Origin: Carnegiea gigantea
Taxonomy: Eukaryota; Streptophyta; Magnoliopsida; Caryophyllales; Cactaceae
Length of the DNA stretch: 64,000 nucleotides
Assembly (NCBI GenBank): GCA_029747015.1
Contig: JAKOGI010000053.1
Span: 25,001 to 89,000, forward strand
Direction of reading: 5' to 3'
The translations under genes were made by a program, and so were the position numbers. Numbering within the stretch: position 1 is the stretch's first letter; each line of letters opens with the position of its first letter. Positions 48,401 through 60,400 of this stretch are shown one piece after another. The notes beneath the pieces were generated by a model. The model searched no databases. It was not told the DNA's origin and saw only the letters and a program-made list of their open reading frames with translations.

Positions 48401-51400
48401 AGATCTCAGATCTGGCTACTGGTAAGTAAGGATGAACCCAGACGACATAGCCAAAACTGCTTTCAGAACCCATGAGGGGCTTTATGAGTTTACAGTCATG
48501 CCCTTTGGGCTAACAAATGCTCCCTCTACTTTTCAAGCCTTGATGAACCATGTCTTGAAACAATATCTAAGAAAATTTATTCTTGTATTCTTTGACGACA
48601 TCCTAATCTACAGCAAGATTCAGCAGCAACATTTAACTCATTTGAAGCTAACCTTGGATACATTGAGACAGCACTCACTGTTTGCAAAAATGGGCAAGTG
48701 TGTGTTTGGGGCATGGCAAGTGGAATACCTAGAGCACATCATTTCAGCTCGTGGTGTCTCTACAGACCCTGGGAAGATTGCTGTGATGACAGAATGGCCA
48801 GTTCCTTCCACTATTACCAGTTGAGAGGATTTTTGGGGCTCACTGGATACTATAGGAGGTTTATCAAGCATTATGGCTTGATTAGTAAACCACTTACAGA
48901 TCTCCTAAAGAAAAATGCATTCAAATGGAGTGAACAAGCTCAAAGCTGCAATGGCTTCAGAACAAGTTTTCACTTTGCCTGATTTTTCATTGCCTTTTAC
49001 CATTAAGACTGATGCCTCAGGGGTTGAAATTGGGGCTGTTTTGGCGTAGCAAGGCCATCCCATAGCCTATCTCAGTAAAGCCTTAGCCCCAAAACATCTG
49101 CCTATGAAAAAGAATTCTTGGCTGTAGCGTTGGACGTGGAGAAATAGAGACCTTATCTCCTGGATCGCCGTTTTATTATTATATTAAAGCTGATCATTTC
49201 AGTTTAAAATACTTAATAGAGCAAAACATTACAACCCCTTTCAAAGCAGATGGCTTCCCAAGTTGATGGGATTTGAGTATGAGGTTGTCTACAGAAAAGG
49301 TAAAGAAAATGTGACCGCTGACAACCTATCTAGGATCTCCAGCAGTCACTTGCTCACCATGTACTTGAGTACCATTGACACTGATCTAGTGGAAAAAGTA
49401 AAAGTGACTTGGCAGCAGGTTCCATTTTACAAGCATTGATTCAGTCATTACAGGCTGGAAATTCTCACCCCAAATTTACTTCGCAGCAAAACATGCTTCA
49501 AAGGAAGGGCAAACTACCAGTGAAAAATGACTCTTTCCAGCAGCATATTATCAAATTGTTTCATGATTCCCCTTTGGAGGTCATTCAGGAGCTACAGTTA
49601 CTGCAAAGAAGTTAGCCAGCACGTTTTACTGGAAACATTTGAGAAAAGATGTCAGGAATTATGTTAGGAATTGTACTATTCGCCAGAGATGCAAACCAAC
49701 CCTTGCTGCACTCCCCTGTTAGGACCCTACAACCTCTCCCTATTCCAATGGCTGTTTGGGTAAATACCTCATTGGATTTTGTGGAGGGGCTTCTTAAGTC
49801 TAGAGGCAAGGATACTATTCTGGTCATTGTTGATAGACTTAGCAAGTATGTCCATTTTTTTGGCTCTTTCTCACCCTTTCACAACAGCTAAGGTGGCTCA
49901 AGTCTACTTTGACCAATTTTTCAAGTTGAATGGGGTTCCCAAGACCATTGTTAGTGATGGAGACAAGATTTTTATCAGCAACTTTTGGACAGAACTTTTC
50001 AGATTTCAACCGGTAGCCCTTCACAAATCCACAGCTTACCATCCACAGACTGATGGTCAAACCGAGGTAGCTAATAGATGCTTGGACGGGTATTTGCGAT
50101 GTATGACAGGGGAAAAACCTCTGGAACATGTTTATGGCTACCTTTGGTTGAATGGTGGTATAACAATTGGCATTCTACCATTGGTGTCACCCCCTCTGAG
50201 GTGGCTTATGGTCAGCCTCCTTTGCGTATACCCTATGCATCTAGGGATTGCAAGGTGGCAGCAGTTGACAGAAGCCTCAGGGCTAGGGAAGAATGTCTTG
50301 CAATGCTCAAATTCCACAATTCAAAGGCTCAACGGAGAATGAAAAATCAGGTTGATAAGCACCGGTCGGAGAAACAGTTTGCCATTGGCCATTTTGTGTA
50401 TGTCAAACTTCAACCACATTGACAACATTCTGTGTCCCAAAGGATTTGTCATAAACTCGCCCCCACGTATTTTGGACCTTTTCCCATAATAGCCAGGGTG
50501 GGAGTCGTGGCTTACAAACTCCAGTTACCTCCTACCTCAAGAATCCACCCCGTCTTTCATCTCTCTCAGCTGAGACATCATATTGGGCAGCTTCCATCAC
50601 AAACCACACTACCTAATATCAATGATCAAGGATTATTAGCTGCTGAACCCATTGCTGTGCTGCAAAGGAGATTGGGCAAACAGGGTCACAAGGCTGTTGT
50701 TTATGTTCTTATTCAGTGGTCCACGGGGTCCAAAGAAGATGCAACATGGGAGCTTTACTTGAATATTGAGAGAAAATTTCCTGAATTTAATTTGGCTGCT
50801 TGAGGGCAAGCTGTTGAAATGGGGGAGGCACCTTGATATAGGCAAACGGGTAGAAGCAGGTGCCAAGCACATGAGTTGTTATAACTGAGAAATAAGGAGT
50901 TAGCTAGCTAGTATGTTAAAAGGGGGGTCCACGGTAGTTGAGTTTGTTAATTTTGTTTCCTTGTTGCATTGGTGTTATAAAGAGAGAAGAAGGGTATTGT
51001 AAGGGATCATCCATGAATGAAACCATCCAATTTTCCTCTCATTCTTCTCTGAATCTCTTTCTCTCTCCGCTGAGCTGCCAACCCATCTCTATTCTCTACT
51101 TTTCTCTCTCCTCCGAGGCTCCTCCGAGGCAATCCCTCCTGGGAAGAGCTAACAAATAATGTTATGAACTGGACCAGTTGCAAAGTATAGAACTTGTCCC
51201 ACATCAGTTGTGGCAACTGATGAGGGATTTGTAGACCAAATGGGCTCTCTCACATAATAGCCTAGTTCTTTGATATGAATTCTCTTATTTGGTCTGCAAC
51301 AGTTAGTATCAGAGCCAACTCGGAATGGTGGCCCACGGAGTGGTGGCCTGGGAGAGCTAGCCGTGACCGAGGACTAGGAGTAGTGGCTCACGGAGTAGTG

Positions 51401-54400
51401 GCCTGGGAAAGCCAGCCGTGACCAATGAGGACATTGGCCCTGAAGGGGGATCGAATATTATTGACTGGACCAGTTGCAATGTATGGGACGTTGACCCTAA
51501 AGGGGGATCGAATGTTATTGACTGGACCAGTTGCAATGTATGGGACTTGTCCCACATCAGTTGTATGGGCAATTGATGAAAGGTTTATAGATCAAATGGG
51601 CTCTCTCACCTAATAGGCTAGTCTTTTGGGATGAGTTCTCTTGTTTGGTCTGTAACATGGTACCAAAGACAGTTACCTACTTTCTCAAACCTCTGGTTTT
51701 GGTTCTATGCCCTATTCACAATACGCAGCCTGATCCAAATTCCAAAACGATCGTATTAAGTTATCAAGGGTATAGAACTAGTACATAAAAAACAATGCTG
51801 GATTCAATTTCATGAATCCATGCTGTGAAGGTCCATGAGCACTCAGCAGGCAAGCATCTGCAATCTCTCAATAGGCCACTAGTTCTCATTGGTTCATCAT
51901 CGAAAGATCTACATGGCTCAGGATGAGAAGAACAACAGTGCACCAGAAAGGGGAGGCAAAACAGCAAACAAAAAAATACACAGCTATGCCATGAGGACAA
52001 TTTTCACAATTTACGGACTTCACACCCCCCCCCTCCTCGGCCCAAAGAAAAAATATATATCAAGGCTTCAATTGGTCATTGCAAATAAGAGTTCATTGAA
52101 GCTATTTTGCCAATGCACTCCAAGCAACTTACAATAATCTGAGGGCTAAACAAAAGATTTTCCTCCGTTGATTGATCGCACAACCAACTAGAAATTTTGA
52201 AGCACCACTTCTAGAACTTGTGTTGGAATGTAACAGCTAGCCATACCTCAAGCAGCAGACCTGACATTTTCATCATTGGTGTCAACACCTGAATCTCCAA
52301 TGTTTTCAGTCTTCTTTTTCCCCTTCATCTTCTTTTTCTTCTTGATTTCTCCATAATCATTAAGGTCAGATGGCAGCTCAACTATTTCCTCAGGCTCAAC
52401 AAAGCTACACATTAAGAATATAAACTGGCACTGATTATCATCAACAGTGGCAAGAGGCAGTTTCCAGAAAGGGGCTGAAATTCTAAGGTCATATCAGTTA
52501 TGCTTCATATATGTTCACAATTCTGGTGCATGATTAGGTTTACAGTTTCCAATGAGAAAAAGAAAATGCGATACATCGGGAGAGCAGTTCTACGCAGCAA
52601 CCAGGTCTCTACTATTAGGAGCAACCCAAGAGGGGGTAGGGGGAGAGAAGCAAGTCATTTTCTGTAACAAAGGGAGATGGGCCCCGGGGGGGGGGGGGAA
52701 CAGAATAACTATGAAATGAAAATGGAAAATTGAACCAGAAAGCACAAATGTTGACTCAGACAGCTAGGCATCATACTTGATTTAGACCTAGCAAATGGGT
52801 CATGTAGTTCAGCTTTGGTTTTAGGTCGGGTGATTTTGGCTCAAGTTTGCTTCGGGGCGCTTGATGGTTGACCTAATACACTATTCTTTCAGTGAAAAAT
52901 AACTTTGTACGAAAAGGTTTGGGTCAGAAGTGACTCGGTTCAGGAAACATCAGGATTCCGGTCCAAATCAAGCAAGCTGTTTCAGGTGCCAAGTCAGGCA
53001 TGGGCACCGGCCATTCACTTTGGGTTTTGAGTTTTAGAGTCAATTTTGCTAGGTCCACTTGAATTTCAAAGACAAAAGTGTTATTATAAGGGCAGTGATG
53101 CATAAAAATATACACTTTAGTACAAGGTTTTCCAACTAATAAAATTAATTGATGCCTCAAGAAGCTCCAGCTAACCCGCTTTGGCCATGGCAGAACATTG
53201 ATTTTAAGGTAAAAGCCACGACAGAGAACAGTAACGAAGATCAGTTTGGAAATTATTTGGGATTTTATCTCATCCACCAAGAGAAGATGACAAAATAATG
53301 AATAAAATTGGTTTAGAAGGAAGAAAACACCCTAAGCGAAGTTGTGGAACCTGGTGAGATCAAATGGGGACCCAAAGAAAACCCTCGGAAAATGAGACCC
53401 CTTATTTTTTGGGGGGGGGGTGTTCAGGGTGAACCCTCCATTAGAGAACTCTGACATTGGAAAATCAAAAAGTTTTAGATGCACTTTGATCTTAACTAAA
53501 CCTACAACTCTTTTTTGGGGAAATTTACAGTGAAGCCATCATTAAGCTGATGTTTGATTTCGAGGTCTGTGATATCTCCCATGCGCTTCCTCCTCTCTTA
53601 GTGTGCTAAAGGATAAAAGATGGAGTATTTCGAATTTTCGATTTGAGTCATCAAGAAATGAGTAAAATTCAGACCTTAATGCCGAAAAATGAAATAATGT
53701 CGGTGCTTCTTCAGTTTGTTGTACAACATGACAAGATTCTGCAGATTTCAATCTGTCTTATCATATAAACCCCTCATGATTTAATCCCATCAGAGATCAT
53801 AAACTTCAGTAAGAATGAAATCCATACAGGTCCTACTTGGGTTCAGCTGCATACCCTGGGCTTCGCACACTGGGAACGTAAACCTGCTGGGATGTTTGTT
53901 ATCCTAATTTATATGCTATAAACAATGCATAAGAAGGCACAGCAAAGAAGCCAGAGGGAAATAGCTAGAAATTTTTCTTTTTTCCTTTTTGAATGAATTA
54001 CTCCAGAACAATAGAAGAGTGCAACTGAGAAAGGATCCAAAAAGTCCTGTCAAGCATAAGAAATGACTATTCATCCCTCTGAATAAGATTTCTGATTTGG
54101 AAATAAAAAGAAACGCATCCTATTGAAAAGGTTGGCAAAGCAAGCTGCTGAAGGGATGCAACAAATCAACGTGTCACCCGAAAAACAGATATTAAATTGG
54201 GACAATGCAAATAAACTTCAAAATGCAGCTAACATCGCTACAACTTTGGAAAAATTCAGAGATTACAATGGCCTACAACAAATAAAAAATGTGTTGACTA
54301 TCTCTAGTCTCTACATGTGGACTAGACATCTATGGTTCCAAAGAGTGTGGACTCTATCTAACTCCATCTATGATCCCTGTCTAAGATAGGGAGGGAGGAG

Positions 54401-57400
54401 GGGTAGGGTCATATAACATTTTGTAACCACTGCAAAACGATGATGGCCAGAGTAATTATTAGATGCTATGAGCTAAATAAATGAGAACCTCAAAAACAAA
54501 CACTTACTCATGCTTTGACTTTGAATGCCCGTCAGTTGATAAAGAAGGAATCCGCCTGCTATTATCACTGTCGCCTTGGACACCAAACAGACGTCTCCTG
54601 GTTCGCTCAACAGAGCAACATCTTCATGAGTTGAGATCATAACAGCAATGGCAATAGAAACCATAATCTGTAATAACAAACAATGGAAGCAGCAGGCAAA
54701 AGCAGACAGCACCCGAAAATCATAATACAATACCTCACACTTTCATTGATACGAGACCATTTGCTCTTTGGTATATTCTTCTCCATCTTCTTTTTCTTCT
54801 TCTTTTCAACCTCTCCCAGATCACATGCATGAGATTGACAACCACCAGAAGAAGGGACTTCAGGTGTTTCTTCAGAACCAACAAAGCTGAACAGAATGGG
54901 AATTTGAGGTTCTAAAACCTTACAAAAGTACTAAGCTACAAAAAGACAAAAGACGTTCACCTAAGTACCAAGATATCAAGATCACCACAAGATCTTTATG
55001 GGATTCGCACAAACGAAAAGTACTACAGTCCAAGACAATAACATTTTGAAATACCCATGGATAGCTCTCCACACCTCGAAGAAAAACAACATATTGAACT
55101 AAAATCCCAGACAACCTAGATGTACTCTATACCTTTGGTTTTTAACAGGGGGGATACATATTTCACATCGAACAAATGTTGAGATGAACTAACCCAAACG
55201 AGTATAAAAGCAATATATGGTCTAGCTCAAATATGTGATTTTGAAAAGTAATGCTCCTCCACCCCCGCATCCAGAAGCCCAAAAAAAAAGAACATCTTTT
55301 TTACAGAAGCCCCTGCCCCCCCCCCCCCCAAAAAACAAAACACAAAGGAGAGAGAAAAGAACCTGAGTGCAATAGCCAACAAATTTGGAAAACCAAATGA
55401 AACAAATCCACAATTGGGGAAACCGCTATCAAGTACTCTCTTGTATAGAATTAATTTATGTTTATCTTAATGCCTAGAACACAAAAGGTAAACCTCACAC
55501 TTGAGCCCCCGTCATTCTAAACAAGCCCAAAGAACAAGCCCAAAGAAGAATTCGCAAGAGATGATTAGACAGAATATGGGACACTTAAGACATATGAAAG
55601 ACATGGCTAATTATAGGAGTTTTGGGGGGTCCAGAATTGAAGTGAGATTTTTTTTTTTTTTTAATTAGCAACTTGTCTATGCTTGAACTTTCAGCAACTT
55701 ATGTCGTTGTTGTATCGTATATTAGGTAGTTATTTGGTTTTATCGGCTTCCCAATCCTAAGTGTGTTGCATTTTATTTTTACATCTAGTCGTCAATATTG
55801 CTTATTTTTCACATCCTATGTCTCTTGATCAATCTATTTTGTTTATCTATCTATTTATTGACTCATTTATTTTTTCAATACTTTTGATTTCGTTTGTGTT
55901 TGAGAAACATTTCATTTAACCAAAACGTTACATGAAAATATTTGTTGGTCTCTCGGAATTGCTCTCTGCTTGCAAGAGTGCATTCAGGGCTAAGATTATC
56001 TGCACCTGTATGTTTCTAAGCTCCACGAAAGTAAGACCTGCACTGAGGGTTCTATTATAAACAAGCCCAAGCTAAGAAGCACGGACACTGATACGTGACA
56101 AGGATACGACACGACACTGACACGCGGACATGACATGTATAGTGGGCACCTACTGGTTAAAAAGTATTTATTCTATTAACTATGTGTTTATAATTTGTTT
56201 TATTTTTTTATCCTTGAGATGATCATGTTTGGATAAGAACATTAACAAATTGTTCATGGTATGTTCATGGTATGAGCATTCTACAACTATCAATAACATA
56301 ACCTAATTTCTTCATGTTGTCTATATGTTCTACATGCATTTGAAAGTGTCCAAAAAGTATTCGAGAGTGTCGGTGTCCGACACGTGTCGGACACAGATAC
56401 GTGAAGCCGTGGAGAGTGTCCGTGCTTCTTAGATTGCCCAAGAATTGATTTCAACCTCAATTGATTTCCTTCGAAATCTGGCTATTATACGACTTACTAA
56501 TTGTGATGCTCACAAAAATTGACACATCTTCAATTGAATTTTCCAATCTGACTGAACTAAAAGCTATGCATAGTCGCGTGATCTTCATTCCTGTGGCAAG
56601 CCGGGTTACATTTAGAGGAATCTTCTACAGCAAACTAGTCATGGAAAAAATTTTCCTTATCAATATTAAGGAGCCCTCCTCATACTTCCACAATAAATGA
56701 AAATGCTCGTAGACCTGCGGTTGAGATTCTAGGTGGTCTTCAAACTATCCTAGCAATTTTCCTATGCTTGTATAGAATTATTAGTTGATTATGTACTTTC
56801 ACAGCTTAATGTGTGCTAATCTGCTATTTCTCCTACATCCAGAAATTTGATGCCATGATGTTCATGCAGGCATTAAAGAATCCTGACTCAGTGGATAAAC
56901 AGAGGGAGACCTTCAGAAGGAGTGCCAACATCAAATATCTGTGGACAAAATAGAGCAGTCCATCACAAAGCCTATCAACAAATAACAAATACACTCTTCG
57001 AATTAAATGGGTTCATATCAATTTTGTAGACACAAGTAGCTAGGTTCAATAAAATCACTGGTAGTAATTCCCAATGCTTAAAGATCCTGTAGCATACAGT
57101 CCGAGTGCCCACAGTCCAGCTTAGTTCATAAGGGGACAATTTCTCATTAATGAATCACTATTATTGCATTAAATGCCCATATTAACAACGTTCCTAAGAG
57201 AACTAAAGAAAGCCTGCAGCCAGTAGCACATCCAATAGTTCATTAACTGATGACCCTAGAGTAGATTATTTTCAATCATATCAGAACATTCTTCTGGTTG
57301 CCATTAGGTTAATTTATCACTAAATCAATAATAGGATGGCAATAACCAATCCAGTTCTACAGATTAAGCAAATCACCAACAGAATGAGGGATGGAGATTC

Positions 57401-60400
57401 ATGATGTTTCTAGTCAGTTTCAGAAAAAATTGACACTATAAAGTCCAGAAGACACAAGGATACCATTTTTCGGTAACATAGACGAGAATTGAGCAGAAAA
57501 GCAGCAGTACTAGTAAAGCAAAGATTCAGAAACTCTTTTTCTTTTTTTGGGGGGGGGGAGGCAAGTGTGGAACATTCGGATGAGAAATAACATCAAATTC
57601 AAAGGCTGTCAGTTAGACACTACGCATAGAAAATAATAGGTACTCACCCATGCTTCAATTCTGAATGTCCGTGAATAAGTAAAGCAGAAATGATCTTCTC
57701 AATCATGTTGCCAACACTGGCAGAAGTCAACAGTGTCTCAACTGACTTGACCGAATGAGACCTGTATTCAATTCAGTTAGCCAGAATAATGTCTGTAGGG
57801 ATCCTTTCAACCAAATGAAATGCTTTGACAAAAACACAAAGGCAATCATGACAATATAACGGACCTTTCATCATTCGTCTCAACAATTGGTGCTTCCATC
57901 TTCTGTGTCTTCCGCTTTCGCTTCCCCTTCTTTTTGGATTCTTTTTGAATAAATAAACCAGGAATGATCTTCTGCATCATGTTGCCCACACTGGCAGAAT
58001 TCAACGGTGTCTCCACTGACTCCACTGAATGAGACCTGCGCGCAATTCAGTTAGTCAGAACAATGTCGTTAAGGACCCTTTTAAGGGAAGAACGCTTTGA
58101 CAAACACACACTTCTTCAAGAAGAAAGTCATCACAATATAACGGACCTGCTACGTTCATTGTTTGTCTCAACAATCGGTACTTGCATCTGCTGTGTCTTC
58201 AGCTTCTCCTTCCCCTTCTTTTTGGATTCTCCCTTGTCATGAGTATCGGATAAAGATGAGACAGTGGGAGGCATCTCAAGAGTTCCCTTGCATATAAAAA
58301 CAGTACTCCTAAGAAACAAAACATAAATTATTACATAGGATCACCCAGTATGATGCAACGAACAGACAAATATTCAATGATCCCTTACCCAAGGCTAGTG
58401 AAACAAGAAAAGTCCTCTTCCAAGACAACCCATAGTTATGTTACACAGATACTCATGCATTAACTTGAAAATGAGGTGAATCACATTTGCCACCAAGAAG
58501 TCAATTTTCATAGCAAAAATTTTATAAATAAGATCTGCAACTTGATCTGATCTTCAACATGTACATCTACTCCTTTTAGATTCGGTAGTAGATACCCTTC
58601 AGAAGACACATATTAAAATGAAATGACAAGGGCGATCAAAGTAATCAGGATCTGACCAAAAAACTCATTACCATCTCAAAATAATTTATGATTTCATTAA
58701 ACTCATTACCATGAGTCATCATGAAAACAGGGCGAAAAGAGACCTATTAGCAATCCACAAGTCAATTTCAAAGCAACATTTTACTCTAGTTGGCGACCTT
58801 GGCCCAATCATTACAATTTACTCTAGTTGGTAAAGCATTACAGACCCCTTGACCCCACGAAAGCGGGACCCACACTGGGAATAGTTGTTGTTGGTGGTGG
58901 TGGTAAAGCATTACAGAAAATACCATTTCGATTGCACAGAAATCTAAGGGAAAACACATCTGAGAGGAGTTAGGGGCACAACCATTATCTGTTCGCATCA
59001 AAAAATTTTATCAATGCTACCAAGAATGGTAAGTGCCCAATAATACATTCCCAAGATCAGTAGAAAAAACTAGCATTTGCATATGATTGGGTTTTTTGAT
59101 GCACACATGAACATATGTGTTTTCGAGACATCTTCTAACTGGAGTAGTCTACAGCAAATAGATTATACATGATCTTTTACTGTTGCTGCATGAATAGTGA
59201 TTTCTTATACAGATCCTACTGTTGTGCACTTACGCGAACAATGCTTGCACACTTGCAGTTGACATCATGGTTCGGATGAGACAATTATTTGCAATGTGCT
59301 TTTGCTTGCTGAATGTGTACTAATCAGCTACTTCTCCCACACCCAAAAAAAACAAAAAAATAAAATCCATGGCTTAGTATTCATGAAGGTACAAAGTGAA
59401 CCTCATTCATTGAGTTCTGCTTAGGGACCTTTATCAACTTCAGAAAGTTGCTCGGCAGAACAAGGTAGCTCAGCACAAACTCAATCAATATATAACAAAT
59501 CCCAAATTCATTGACTCTTGATTACAACACCACCACCACCACCTCACAGTGTAGGTAACGCTTTCAATATCCCAAAACAAAATTCATTGACTCTTGATTC
59601 TATTTATCAATATCCGGAAAAAAAAAACCTTGTGTTTTCGTGCTTCGATGATCGATTCGAGGTGTCAACCAAGGGTATTAGGGAAACAAAGAATAGAAAT
59701 TCACTCATACTTTATTTGTGGATTCCCAAAAGCAGGTAAAGCAGCAACAATCGTCCAACTGTTTTCAGTGCCTGTAGAAGTCAATTGTGTCGCAGCTGGC
59801 TCGACAGACACACGCCTGCATTTGTTTCCATCACAGTGGGAAAAAAGGGAGGAGATGGAGTAACAAATATAAATTTCTTCATAAACAGTCATCAAGGTTC
59901 GGTACAAACCATCCGTGCTCCTGTCTGGTATCCGCAGCCGGCACTACCACCTGTTCTGTCTTGCTCTTCTTCTTCTTTTTGATTTCCCCAGCATCAGAAG
60001 CATCACATGTCTCAGGCTTTTCCTCATCTATAACAACCCCACTCCTGATAAAGGAATAGAATAGAAACGTTTATAAATGCCATAACTTGAAACATAAAAT
60101 ATCACGAGGACACCGTATATAGACACGTGTACAATCACTAATTTACCTAGGCAAGGTAAAAAAAAACTAAGATTAAGTGCTATTAGAAAATAAACTCTAG
60201 TACCATAGCAGCAATGACAGACATTGCAGTGATGCACACATGCCAACGCCATGCTCCCAAAGCTATGTCACTTAGACTTTTCATTTTGTCTCAAGTACCC
60301 ATGTCGGACGCTCAATAATCATCCATCAGTATGGACATTCAACCTTCATTTTAGACCAAAAATGTACAAAATTTCTCAAAAAGTTGTCGAGTCTGACACG

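Larger units (their letters stand above)
45928..51154 (+). mobile_element. Ty3/gypsy chromovirus, Reina-like size, degenerate
   Basis: A 5227-bp element with short LTRs, 45928-46239 (312 bp) and 50834-51154 (321 bp), starting TGATGCAGG/TGATATAGG and ending GCTAACA. A primer-site remnant TTAGTATCAGAGC follows the 5' LTR, and AATGGGGGAGGCACC precedes the 3' LTR. Order gag, protease, RT, RNase H, integrase, chromodomain defines a chromovirus, and the small size and short LTRs fit the Reina clade. Flanking pentamers (TGTAA, AATAA) match only in part. It sits in an intron of the minus-strand lysine-rich gene, in antisense orientation to it. Confidence 0.88.

Noticed and set aside
52924..53280. 118-codon minus-strand open frame as an exon of the lysine-rich gene
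   Set aside because: It has neither module pattern nor matching splice phases. Composition is like ordinary intron sequence.
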